Position numbers and translations under genes: made by a program. From contig CAMDKM010000001.1 of NCBI GenBank assembly GCA_945900965.1, positions 124,001 to 188,000 on the forward strand: a stretch of 64,000 nt of DNA. The letters are read 5' to 3'. Source of the DNA: Bordetella parapertussis. Its GTDB lineage: Bacteria > Pseudomonadota > Gammaproteobacteria > Burkholderiales > JACQAP01. Below are positions 9,455 through 18,079 of this stretch, in pieces. Position 1 is the stretch's first letter; every line of letters begins with the position of its first letter. The notes under the pieces were generated by a model, which had not been told where the DNA came from, did no database searches, and saw nothing but the letters and a program-made list of their open reading frames with translations.

Positions 9455-9651
9455 CCATGCTATGTAGTCCAAGGTCGAAGAGTAATTCGGTGCGCGGCAA
9501 TTGCCAAGGACATTCCAATTGGTGTGCGCAAGAAAAGGAATCGAAGCATAATCTGGCAAACGCTTCCCTTTTTAGGATGACAATAGAGTGGGGTTCCTGG
9601 GCCTCCGATTTTTCGGGCGCGACAGACGACTATCATCGGGCAACTAGGCAC

Positions 9652-10188
9652 GTGAAATTGACTAAGTGGATAATTTTGTTTTTCGGGTCTTTCGGGTCCG
9701 CGTTGATGTTGGCTTGTGCAGTCATAACTCAACCGTTGGTCACTCCGGCAGTTTACGACACCGCCAGCTGTTGACGCCGCCAGACTTCGCGAACACGTAA
9801 GGATTTTGACGGAGGAGTTCTACCCTCGCGGCTTCGATCATCGCAAGACATTGAAAACCGCTGCATCTTACGTGCATTCTCAGTTCCGCTTCATCGGTGC
9901 CGGCGTACAGGATCAGTCGTTCACAGTCGATGGCAAGCGCTACAGAAATGTCCTCGCGCGCCTTGGACCCGATGCGGGTCCCGTCCTGGTCATCGGCGCC
10001 CATTACGACTCCTACGGTCAAGAAGCGCGGAGCGCGGGCGTTCCCCTGGGGTATGACTTAACAACTCACATACCGGGCGCGGATGACAACGCGAGTGGCG
10101 TCCGGGTCTGATCGAGCTCGCGCGCCTGCTAAAAGACGCCTCGCCTCGCATACCTTTTGAACTTGTTGCATTTACCCTACGAGCGCAT
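9652..10188 (+). pseudogene. M28-family zinc peptidase pseudogene
   Basis: A GTG at 9652 opens a hydrophobic N-terminal anchor (KLTKWIILFFGSFGSALML), which is then interrupted by a frameshift near 9760. The next frame reads PPAVDAARLREHVRILTEEF, then VLVIGAHYDSY and HIPGADDNASGV, the metal-ligand segments of M28 aminopeptidases. A second shift near 10108 leads into LIELARLLKDASPRIPFELV, after which homology ends. The C-terminal half of the catalytic domain is absent. A palindrome (10208-10260) sits at the break. With two shifts and a truncation the gene is almost certainly inactive. Confidence 0.85.
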
Positions 10189-10207
10189 GGCGAAAGTGGG
10201 ATCGATT

Positions 10208-10260
10208 GGGGTCAGGCCTTGTCTTTTGCCTATCGAAGGCAAAAGACAAGGCCTGACCCC
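10208..10260. repeat. 24-bp-arm palindrome, REP/BIME-like
   Basis: Bases 10208-10231 and 10237-10260 are perfectly complementary, with a 5-base loop. The arms begin GGGGTCAGGCCTTG and contain GTCTTTTGCC. Such GGGGTCAG/CTGACCCC palindromes resemble REP sequences found in many proteobacteria, but only one copy is present here and no REP transposase is in the window. Confidence 0.8.
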
Positions 10261-10286
10261 TTGCACGATATCCGCGCCTAAAATCT

Positions 10287-11009
10287 TCACACCGATGCCG
10301 GCGCTCCGGCAAGGATTCTTTTTGCCAATTTTCGCACCGTCAGACCTATGAGGAGATCGAGCGTGCAGTAAAACGCACCCGCTGCAATGGGGGGATTGGC
10401 AGCGGTGAGGGAAGTCCAACGTACGTCTTGGCGCCAGGACCAGTTGCCCAGCCAGGTCCCGTACAACTCGACCAGGAGAGAAATGACAAACATCAGGGCA
10501 TACAGCTGCCGATCCTTCGGTCGAATCATGCATAGGAAGAAAACAAGAATCAGCGGCATACTGAGTGTATCTGTTGCCGTCATCCAGGTAACCGCAGCGT
10601 AGCCAATCGCGCAGAGCACCACCGCAATCACCAGACACCTTGGGACCCGCGGCGCCAAGACCATGCCAACATAAAAGAGCAGCACATGGCCTGGCGGAAC
10701 GAAGAATGGAATGTTTCCGAGCCGGTAGGCGTACAGCCCCCACGTCAGTGATAGAACAATTTCCCCGAAGGTGGCCCAGATCATGCAGGCCCATAATGCC
10801 AGTCGCCAATCGGGCGGACTGGCCCGCATCAGGCTCAACGCAAGGCACCACATGACTGCACTCGCCGCCATCTGGCCGATCAGGCCGCCGTAGACATCTG
10901 CAACGGCACCCGTCAGGAGTGCCACAACTACCACAATAAGTTTACCGTTGGTGGAACTCCATACGCGCAAAGGTGCCTTCGGAATATTGGCCGCGTCAAT
11001 CCATTGCAT
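10287..11009 (-). CDS. Polytopic membrane protein of unknown function
   Basis: This 240-residue, strongly hydrophobic protein has about seven predicted transmembrane helices separated by short loops with Pro-Pro and Trp residues (for example RASPPDWRLALWACMIW). No catalytic motif or named family was recognised. The frame is intact although it lies next to a peptidase pseudogene. The start at 11009 lacks a clear Shine-Dalgarno sequence. It is divergent from the zinc-ribbon membrane protein at 11175. Confidence 0.7.
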   Translation of the reverse strand: MQWIDAANIPKAPLRVWSSTNGKLIVVVVALLTGAVADVYGGLIGQMAASAVMWCLALSLMRASPPDWRLALWACMIWATFGEIVLSLTWGLYAYRLGNIPFFVPPGHVLLFYVGMVLAPRVPRCLVIAVVLCAIGYAAVTWMTATDTLSMPLILVFFLCMIRPKDRQLYALMFVISLLVELYGTWLGNWSWRQDVRWTSLTAANPPIAAGAFYCTLDLLIGLTVRKLAKRILAGAPASV

Positions 11010-11174
11010 TGGGGGGCGTTAGCTCACAGAGCTTTCATTGTTTGCCAGTACACAGTGTACTCAAAGAATCCGGCGAATACGCCGTATCGAAAATTGTCGT
11101 CTTTCAGCGTCATTTATGTTGCGCGTATCGACACCTATAATGACACGTCGCAATTGGCACGGAGCGGTTGCACG

Positions 11175-12125
11175 ATGAACGGAGTCTTCCAGTCGATCGA
11201 ACAATGGTTCGGCCCTTCTCTCGATACTGCCGCAACGATAGTCTACTGGCTGGCGGTCGCGTTGCTCGCACATCGTATCCTGGCGCCAATGGTGCGCCTG
11301 CGTATGGACATGGTAAGCGCCGGACTGCAATTAAAGGACAGTTTGGTTCTGGAGTGTCCTGCCTGCCACCGGGAAACCATCGTACTAGACAAGCAGTGCG
11401 CATTTTGCCGGAAGAGCATCGAATTGCCCTGGAGCATTAAGTTCTGGCATTTCTTCAAACTCCGACGACAACCCAAATGGATGCGGTGGATACGTTGGGC
11501 GTACGAAGGTGCCGGTCTGATACTCTATTCGGGTTTGACGATCATCGGGGCCTATGCATTAGGCGCGTGGGCGCCGGACGGCGCACTTCACCAACTGTTC
11601 CTCGGCATTGCCATACTCTGTTGGGCGGCAATCGGCCAGTTTGTCGCCCGCGTATTACATTTCGGCATCGGCGGGCCATTTGGCCGATTGCGCGACGCAG
11701 TGTTCGCGTTCGCCGCAGCAGGCGTGCTGTCGCTATCCCTGTTCCTCGCTACCGAATCACGCATAACGCCGGAGACAGTGTTATGGCACGTGCCAATTAC
11801 CGAAAACGGAGTCGCCCACGTGGACGACAAATCCTTGACCCTTGCTCAAGGAATGATCGGCTTCGAATACCTGCAAATCGACCACAAGATGCTTGCATAT
11901 CATCGCGTCATTCCGTTAGCCTTTATCGGTGCGGAGCGGCTGGAGGTCAAGCGGAGTCGCTTCGGGAAATGGTGCGTGGAATTGCTTTTGAAACGCGCCC
12001 AGGGTTATTCGGAACGTGGCTTGTCGGTGCGAAGCCGCGTCGAGCAGTTTATGGTCGCATCCAGCCGAGAATACGAAATTGTCGAGCGCGAACAGCAGGT
12101 GTACTTTCGCCCAGTTAATCCCTGA
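11175..12125 (+). CDS. Zinc-ribbon integral membrane protein, unknown function
   Basis: The product has 316 residues. An N-terminal helix (about 18-40) is followed by a zinc-ribbon pair CPAC at 61-64 and CAFC at 75-78. Several transmembrane helices come next (about 110-215), and the tail is soluble, basic and aromatic. The start at 11175 was preferred because GGAG lies 10 bases upstream; an in-frame extension to 11004 overlaps the divergent gene and looks non-coding. I do not recognise the family. The layout suggests a membrane protein with a cytoplasmic metal-binding knuckle. 12126-12234 holds nothing visible. Confidence 0.72.
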   Translation: MNGVFQSIEQWFGPSLDTAATIVYWLAVALLAHRILAPMVRLRMDMVSAGLQLKDSLVLECPACHRETIVLDKQCAFCRKSIELPWSIKFWHFFKLRRQPKWMRWIRWAYEGAGLILYSGLTIIGAYALGAWAPDGALHQLFLGIAILCWAAIGQFVARVLHFGIGGPFGRLRDAVFAFAAAGVLSLSLFLATESRITPETVLWHVPITENGVAHVDDKSLTLAQGMIGFEYLQIDHKMLAYHRVIPLAFIGAERLEVKRSRFGKWCVELLLKRAQGYSERGLSVRSRVEQFMVASSREYEIVEREQQVYFRPVNP

Positions 12126-12234
12126 AGATTGACCCGCGAGCGAAACGCACGGCCGACCACGTTGCACTCGCGCATGGCGAAGATATACCTCCAATATCCA
12201 TCAATTCCCCTTAACGCAAACGCGCTAATCTGCG

Positions 12235-13136
12235 TCACCCAGAGGTGACAAACAACTGGTCTCTCGCAGCCTCGGTAATTGCCACCACGCAGGGATGGGT
12301 GATCCGTCGCTCGATGGAAATTGCGAAAAACTCCTCGACGAGTTCAGTCGTACGCCCCAGGGTTTTTACTTTGAATTACGCTTCGATTTCCGTTTCCAGA
12401 ACAGTAGGTCCGATGAATACCCCCGCCCCGCCTTGCCCGAAAGCTTTCATCAACGCGCTGTCGTCAAACTCACCGATCACTCGAGGCCGGAATTCCTTTC
12501 CTTCGAGCCAGCGCTGCAAGCGCGGTCTTACCGCCGTATCCTCGCCTGGAATCAGCAGCGGGGCGCCGTTCAGGCATGCAGGGAATTTCCCTTTAATGCC
12601 CTTAAAAACCCGGGCCGCGGCAAAGAAACTTACGCCGGAAGTGCCCAGACAATGATTATATGCGCGCACCTTCACTTGGGAAGGGATCGGTGCGTCGCCA
12701 ATAAGCAGATCCAGCCGATACGCGGCAACTTCGGTAAGTAAACTGTTTATTTTCCCCTCGCGAGACAGTATTCGTACGGCTTGAGGAAGGCGGATCGCCG
12801 GTTCGATCAGTCGATAGGCTACAACCTTTGGGACCGCATCCGCGACCCCGATACGGAATTCGACAGGGTGCCCCCCAGCGGGTAGAGACGCAGGGACTCT
12901 TCCAATTCGGCGCCCAACTTAAACATGTTGTCCGCGTAACCGAAGGCAATGCGGCCCGAGTCCGTCAGGACTATGTTGCGGCCGCTCTTGACAAACAAAG
13001 GCGTTCCCAACGCTTCCTCGAGAAGGGCCATCTGCCCGCTGATTGTTTGCGGCGTAAGGTGAATTTCCTCGCTCGCTCGGGCGATGCTGCCGGCCTTGGC
13101 AACCCTCCAGAAATAATGCAGATGCTTTAGATTCAT
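12235..13136 (-). pseudogene. nhaR: NhaR-like LysR regulator, inactivated
   Basis: The N-terminus MNLKHLHYFWRVAKAGSIAR with LTPQTISGQMALLEEALG is the winged-helix domain of NhaR-type LysR activators, which sense Na+ and induce nhaA. After YPLGG the frame breaks at a run of six C (about 12870-12875, plus strand); restoring one base continues into HPVEFRIGVADAVP and the effector domain. A second lesion is an in-frame TAA after VLETEIEA, near 12375. Beyond it, homologous sequence (VKTLGRTTELVEEFFAISIE) continues to a natural stop at 12235. The frameshift could be a sequencing error, but the nonsense codon argues for real loss. It is divergent from the TerC fusion gene. Confidence 0.88.
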
Positions 13137-13344
13137 TCCAGTGATCCGTCGGTTTTTACGAAGACTATCTGTTGATAAATCGATTTTACACCGATGTATT
13201 TCTGCGCCTACACTTGCCTCGACCGTTGCACCAATTCGTGATTGCACCAGACAGCGACAGAGAGGCGTCTGGCACTGCGGGATGACCTGCCTGCCGCCCC
13301 CCTGGCAAAAGTAGCCATTAAATTAATCAACGAAGGGATTATTC

Positions 13345-14622
13345 GTGGAAATACTTTCCCTGGAGTTTTTCACCGCACTGTTTGCCATAGTTGTCATCGA
13401 CCTGGTGCTGGCAGGCGACAACGCGATTGTTATCGCACTAGCGGCACGCAGCTTGCCGAAGCATTTGCAAAGGCAGGCAGTCATCTGGGGGGCTGTTGGG
13501 GCGATTGTCGTGCGCAGCGCCATGACACTTATCGTCGTCTGGCTGCTCAAAGTACCGGGACTCCTGTTCGTCGGGGGCGCCCTGTTGATATGGATCGCCT
13601 ACCGTTTGTTGCTGCCGGAAAACGGAGAAAGTGGAGACGTCAAACCTGCCACTAGCTTCTGGGGTGCAATCCAGACCATTGTTGTTGCGGATATGGTCAT
13701 GGGTTTGGACAATGTGCTAGCCGTCGCCGGCGCCGCGCAAGGCAGCTATCTGCTGGTGGTGCTCGGCCTGCTCATCAGTGTCCCGATTGTGGTCTGGGGC
13801 AGCACACTTCTTCTGCATTGGGTAGAACGTCATCCGGGCATTGTCTATTTTGGGGCGGGAGTTCTGGCATGGACCGCGACCAAGATGATCACCAAGGAAC
13901 CGTTCTTGAAGGATGTTTTCGCCGCCAACGGCGCGGCTAGCGCGCTTCTTTACCTTCTGGTAGTCGGTGGAGTGCTTTGGGCCGGTTTTGTGAAGAATCA
14001 TCGCAAACTCGAGTCACGCATGTCCGCGCGCTTGGCAGACCTTGCCCGCAAGTTGGAGGCAGAACAAATTTCGAATGGCAACCCTGTTTTCACAATGAAA
14101 GGAGAAGCAAACATGCAGAAAGTCCTCGTTCCTGTCGACGGCACGCGAAATTCCGAGTTTGCGCTGCGACATGTCGTTAATGAATTCATGAAAAACTCCG
14201 GGATGGAAATTCATCTTTTAAATGTCCAGCCGCCTTTCTCTCGACATATTTCACAGTTTGTCGGCCGAAAAGCGCGGGACTCGTTTCACCATGACGAGGC
14301 GGAAAAAGCGCTGCTCCCCGCCAAGCAACTGGTCGAGAAGCATGGCGTCCCCTATTCGACGCATATCAAGGTCGGAGACAAGGCCGAGGTAATTGTAGAG
14401 GAAGCTAAGCGACTGGGTTGCGATCGAATTGCGATGAGCACGGCACGCAAAAACTCCATCACCCGCATGATCGAGGACTCGACCACCAACCGCGTGATCG
14501 AAATGACCTCCGTACCGGTCGAGGTCATTGCCGGAGACTCGGTTTCCAAATTCGAACGCTACGGCCTCCCCGCCGGGCTTGCCGCCGCGCTCGGATTGCT
14601 TGTTGCCGCGGCGATGGATTGA
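13345..14622 (+). CDS. TerC-family membrane protein fused to a universal stress protein domain
   Basis: The 425-residue frame starts at a GTG with GAAGGGA upstream. Residues 1 to about 215 are a TerC domain with the two acidic repeats IDLVLAGDNAIVIALA and DMVMGLDNVLAVAGAA, typical of YjbE/YkoY-like proteins linked to Mn2+ export and tellurite resistance. From residue 257 (MQKVLVPVDGTRNSEFALRH) there is a UspA-like domain, followed by one C-terminal hydrophobic helix. The junction is short. It contains AAAGGAG (14099-14105) 7 bases upstream of an in-frame ATG at 14113, so the USP domain may also be translated separately. No yybP-ykoY riboswitch was recognised upstream. Confidence 0.85.
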   Translation: MEILSLEFFTALFAIVVIDLVLAGDNAIVIALAARSLPKHLQRQAVIWGAVGAIVVRSAMTLIVVWLLKVPGLLFVGGALLIWIAYRLLLPENGESGDVKPATSFWGAIQTIVVADMVMGLDNVLAVAGAAQGSYLLVVLGLLISVPIVVWGSTLLLHWVERHPGIVYFGAGVLAWTATKMITKEPFLKDVFAANGAASALLYLLVVGGVLWAGFVKNHRKLESRMSARLADLARKLEAEQISNGNPVFTMKGEANMQKVLVPVDGTRNSEFALRHVVNEFMKNSGMEIHLLNVQPPFSRHISQFVGRKARDSFHHDEAEKALLPAKQLVEKHGVPYSTHIKVGDKAEVIVEEAKRLGCDRIAMSTARKNSITRMIEDSTTNRVIEMTSVPVEVIAGDSVSKFERYGLPAGLAAALGLLVAAAMD

Positions 14623-14639
14623 GCTGCAAGCGCATACAC

Positions 14640-14741
14640 CGGCGCCTGTCCCATCGGTAGGCGCCGACGCATGGATGTCAGGGAACTTGAGGCTACCTGA
14701 AAGCGTGTAACCTCCGCCATGGCGGCATTGTGCCGCCATGG
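14640..14741. terminator. Two strong hairpins after the TerC fusion gene
   Basis: CGGCGCCT (14640-14647) pairs with AGGCGCCG (14659-14666). Further on, CCATGGCGGCA (14717-14727) pairs perfectly with TGCCGCCATGG (14731-14741) across a 3-base loop. Neither is followed by a clear T-run, so they are terminator candidates rather than canonical intrinsic terminators. Nothing else is recognisable up to 14973 apart from C-rich homopolymers. Confidence 0.45.
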
Positions 14742-14973
14742 TTCTCTAGTCGAAATGAACACGACCGCAATAACGGATCGGTCCACAGCAAGACCGTCTT
14801 GCGATTCTGACGCAATCCGGACCCGAGATCAGTCGTTCGCGCCCCTCCTCGCCAGCCCAACAGCGGGGAATTCTGCCCCCCCCCGACCTGCCATTCAAGT
14901 TTCATCCATGGTGTGCCGATATCTCGATTAACGCTGCACTTCGCGGCCGTAAATCGACGAGAGAGACATTTAC

Positions 14974-15809
14974 TTGGAACCGGCCATCAAGGATCTCGAC
15001 AAGGAAGCGGACAAGATCGTAAGGGAAATCGGCATCCCCCCCCTGCCCCGCAATTCTTACCTAACTGCTCAAGGAGATGCCCGATGACGATCCCGACTAC
15101 AACAAGGCCTCGAAACTCATCGCCACTGACGTGGGTTTGTCGGCGGCGATGCTCAAAACCGTCAATTCGTCCTTTTTTGGCCTGAAGACCAAGGCAACTT
15201 CCGTCAATCAGGCCCTGCAACTCATGGGATTGCGCAATACGGTCGAAGTCGTAACCGGCCTGCTCTTGCGTCAGGCATTTCCGGCTGGCGACAATACCGC
15301 GTTGGAAAGTTTCTGGCAGACGTCGTCAGGCATTGCGGAAACAACAGCGCAACTGGCACGCCCGCTCGGCATCACCAATCGGGACGAAGCCTATACATTC
15401 GCCCTGTTCCGGGATTGCGGGGTTCCGTTGATGATCGGAAAATTTCCGCTGTACGCAAAATTCATCAATCAGAATCGCCAGACCGGCACGGCCACGGCTC
15501 CTGAAGTCGTTCAGTTCGGCATCGATCACGCCAGCCTTGGCGCCCGTCTGGCGCAAAGCTGGATGCTGCCCCAGGGAAATCTGCACCGCCATTTCCAGTC
15601 ATCACGATTATGCGTTGCTGCAAGAAGGCTCGATCCCCAGGGGAAGCTGCACACTGGTGGCACTAGTACTGGCGGCGGAGCGGATTTTCACCCGCCAGCA
15701 AGTCGGCCCCGAGTGCGTGGAATGGTCAATGGGCGCAGAATTCGCCCTGCAGTGCCTGAACATCACCGAAGAGCATTTGCTTGTTCATGCGGAGAAGTTG
15801 GCAGCCTGA
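14974..15809 (+). pseudogene. HDOD-domain protein, three lesions
   Basis: A TTG frame (LEPAIKDLDKEADKIVREIG) leads into IPP and then shifts at a run of eight C (15036-15043). The correct frame reads CPAILT, then a TAA at 15062-15064, then LLKEMPDDDPDYNKASKLIA and a long HDOD domain with VGLSAAMLKTVNSSFFGLK. Near 15577 a third lesion shifts the frame again; the family sequence continues as EICTAISSHHDYALLQEGS to the stop at 15809. HDOD proteins are HD-related signalling proteins. Two lesions are in homopolymers and could be sequencing errors; the nonsense codon is harder to dismiss. The start is uncertain. Confidence 0.8.
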
Positions 15810-15813
15810 AGTT

Positions 15814-15838
15814 GCGCCGAAGTCGGCGCTCTTTTTTT
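15814..15838 (+). terminator. Intrinsic terminator after the HDOD gene
   Basis: GCGCCG (15814-15819) pairs with CGGCGC (15824-15829) across the loop AAGT and is followed by TCTTTTTTT. This is a canonical Rho-independent terminator five bases after the HDOD stop codon. Confidence 0.85.
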
Positions 15839-15934
15839 GGGGCCTGGATTGCCGAGCACCGTCCGCAACTTGCATCTCCGCCGCGCGCCGCGGCCGGGCT
15901 TTTCGCGTGGCGGTGCAACGTGCCCCACGGGTCG

Positions 15935-17278
15935 TTACCGCGCCGGTTGCGCGGGTGGAAGACTCGATAAATTTAAGCGCGCCTTGTCGTGTGCCGGATC
16001 CAGCGCAAGGGCACGCTGGTAGGCAGCTCGCGCCTCCTCGAAACGCTCGGTCTGCTGTAAAGCATACCCGAGGTTATTGAAAACCCGCGCCTTGTCGGGC
16101 GACTTGGCCGACGCGTCCTGCCACAGGGCGACTTCGGAGGAATAATCAGCGTTACGCAAGGCCGTAGCGAGCCCAAGCGTTGCGCAAAACGCCACAAGCG
16201 CTGGCACGGCTAACCTGCCTGGAAATACTCGGTGACAGGTGATCACTAGAATCAACGCCGGCCCCATCATCGCCAGATACAGTTGCCGATCATTGGCAAC
16301 ATCCTGCCGGGGCAAAATCGAGTTGGTCGGCACAAGCATGATGAAGAACCATAGCAGGCCGAATGCCAGCCATGGCCGGCGCCGCCATTGCCAGAATGCG
16401 ATCGCCATCGCCCCGACCAGGAGCACGGCCTCGGCGGCCAAATGAGGGGTCCAAGCAGTCTTTGCGGGCACGTCGGGATCGATATTCAAGCTTAGAGAGA
16501 GCAGCGGCGCCACAATCAGATAAAAAATCCCGTCAATCTGGGTCAGCAAATTCTCCCAGAGAGTTCGCGTTTGAATACTGCCTTCGAGGAGTCGCCAATA
16601 TCCGGGGACGAATACCACGGCTCCCGCCATGGTCACCAGCACCCCCCAGTGACCGGCAGTGCGGGCAAGCGCGGCTCTCCATCGCCAGCCGGAACGCAGG
16701 GCCTCGCAAATCAGCAGGGCGAAGGGCAACGACCACGCGTTCTCCTTTACCGCCAGTGCGAGCATCATCAACAGCACCGAAGCGACGCGCCAGACGATCG
16801 GCCGCGGACCGTCGTCGGCTTTGAGAAAGGCGAGCAACGCGGCGAACTCGAAGGTCGCCATCAGGCAAACCGAGCGGCCGGAGATGTAAGTTACGGCCTC
16901 TGTCTGGGCGGGGTGCAGAGCAAACAGTGCTGCGACCCAGAATGCGAGGCTGGCAGAGTCGTCGCCGAAATTCATGCGAATGAGCAGGCGCCGCACAACG
17001 GCAAACACCAGCAACGCGTTCAAACCATGCAGCACCACATTTAGCGCGTGAAACCCTGCGGTATCGGCCCCCGTAAGCCAATTCGCGGCGTAGGACAATT
17101 TCAGCAGCGGCCGAATGCCCGGCATGGATTGCCACCAGGCAGAAAAAGAATGGACCGCTGAGTTATGAACGATGACGTTGTAATCATCGAATTGAAATGG
17201 CCCGCCAAGCGCGTTGGCGTAGGCAGCAATCACGCAGGCGGCCAAAATAGCCGCCGCCCGCCGTGCCTTACCTTGCAT
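15935..17278 (-). CDS. TPR-containing polytopic membrane protein (TMTC/glycosyltransferase-like)
   Basis: The protein of about 447 residues begins with a transmembrane helix followed by GGPFQFDDYNVIVHNSAVHS, a luminal-loop signature of dolichyl-phosphate mannosyltransferase-like (TMTC/PMT-type) proteins. Around ten further helices follow. The C-terminus is a soluble pair of tetratricopeptide repeats (AKSPDKARVFNNLGYALQQT, then RAALALDPAHDKARL-like). Glycosyl transfer outside the inner membrane is a family-level inference. The ATG at 17278 overlaps the stop of the carboxypeptidase gene by 11 bases, indicating coupling; an upstream in-frame start at 17323 is possible. Confidence 0.75.
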   Translation of the reverse strand: MQGKARRAAAILAACVIAAYANALGGPFQFDDYNVIVHNSAVHSFSAWWQSMPGIRPLLKLSYAANWLTGADTAGFHALNVVLHGLNALLVFAVVRRLLIRMNFGDDSASLAFWVAALFALHPAQTEAVTYISGRSVCLMATFEFAALLAFLKADDGPRPIVWRVASVLLMMLALAVKENAWSLPFALLICEALRSGWRWRAALARTAGHWGVLVTMAGAVVFVPGYWRLLEGSIQTRTLWENLLTQIDGIFYLIVAPLLSLSLNIDPDVPAKTAWTPHLAAEAVLLVGAMAIAFWQWRRRPWLAFGLLWFFIMLVPTNSILPRQDVANDRQLYLAMMGPALILVITCHRVFPGRLAVPALVAFCATLGLATALRNADYSSEVALWQDASAKSPDKARVFNNLGYALQQTERFEEARAAYQRALALDPAHDKARLNLSSLPPAQPAR

Positions 17279-18077
17279 GTCCAGCAGAGGCCGCATGCGC
17301 AAATGCCCGGTCAAGCAAGGCATGCGCGTCCCACCAGCGATTTTTCCCTCCCAACATGACCAGCAGCACCTTTACCTCGCCGCGCTGCGCGAGTGCGATC
17401 AGGCACTTGCCCGCCTTCGCCGTGTAGCCCGACTTCACCCCGATCGCACCGCGGTAGCGACCGATGAGCGCATTTCGATTCGGCATGCGAAATTCCCGGC
17501 GGCCATCCGCATCGGCCAAATGCACATTGATTTTTGCAACCTGCTCCGCGATGAGCTCTTCGCGCATGGCTTCTTCGGCCAGCCGAGCCAGATCATCGGC
17601 CGTCGAGTAATGCCCCATTGCGTCAAACCCGCAGGCATTCTCAAAATGAGTATTGGCAAGCCCTAGATCGGCGGCCATGAGATTCATTTGCCCGACAAAT
17701 GCTTCCTCGCTGCCTTGACTCCACTCCGCCAGTGCACGGCAGGCATCGTTGGCAGAGCCAATCAGCGTGGCGGCAAACAAGTCCGCCACCCGAAGGCGTT
17801 CGCCCGCCTTCAAACCCAATCTGGACCCGGTGGCGGCCGCCGCATGGGCGCTCACCGTTGCCACTGCCTCGGGCTCATATTTCCGAACCACCACAAGCGC
17901 GGTCATGAGTTTGGTCAGACTCGCCGGCGGTAGCCGGCGCTCAGCGGCATCGGACCATACCGTCTCGCCGTTGATCCGCACCGCATAGGCCACGGCAATG
18001 CCCGGCGCCCCATTGGTCGCCGCCCAGACAGGAAAACAAGCGGCCGCGCATAGCACGGCCGCAAGCAGATAACGCAC
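17268..18077 (-). CDS. D-alanyl-D-alanine carboxypeptidase (PBP5/6-like, peptidase S11)
   Basis: The product of about 269 residues starts with a signal peptide (VRYLLAAVLCAAACFPVWA). It carries the three S11 active-site motifs: SLTK with the nucleophile serine at about 53, SAN at about 108-110, and KSG in GAIGVKSGYTAKAG. It would trim the terminal D-Ala of peptidoglycan pentapeptides in the periplasm. The GTG at 18077 lies two bases after the DUF3617 stop and gives a clean signal peptide; the longer frame to 18260 is an overlap artefact. It lacks the C-terminal anchor domain of full PBP5, so it is a short form. Confidence 0.9.
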   Translation of the reverse strand: MRYLLAAVLCAAACFPVWAATNGAPGIAVAYAVRINGETVWSDAAERRLPPASLTKLMTALVVVRKYEPEAVATVSAHAAAATGSRLGLKAGERLRVADLFAATLIGSANDACRALAEWSQGSEEAFVGQMNLMAADLGLANTHFENACGFDAMGHYSTADDLARLAEEAMREELIAEQVAKINVHLADADGRREFRMPNRNALIGRYRGAIGVKSGYTAKAGKCLIALAQRGEVKVLLVMLGGKNRWWDAHALLDRAFAHAASAGHAR

Positions 18078-18079
18078 GA

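Noticed and set aside
9457-9774. 105-codon plus-strand frame as an independent gene
   Set aside because: Only its last 40 codons look coding, and they form the anchor of the M28 peptidase pseudogene after a frameshift.
12245-12741. Plus-strand open frames opposite the nhaR-like pseudogene
   Set aside because: The minus-strand LysR homology is continuous over this segment, so the plus frames are shadows.
13137-13344. Mn2+ riboswitch (yybP-ykoY) upstream of the TerC fusion
   Set aside because: TerC genes often have one, but I could not find the conserved loop motifs in these 208 bases; a covariance search would be decisive.
14757-14940. Possible small gene or tRNA between the TerC hairpins and the HDOD gene
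   Set aside because: No TTCGA-type T-loop or cloverleaf could be drawn and the frames are short and interrupted.
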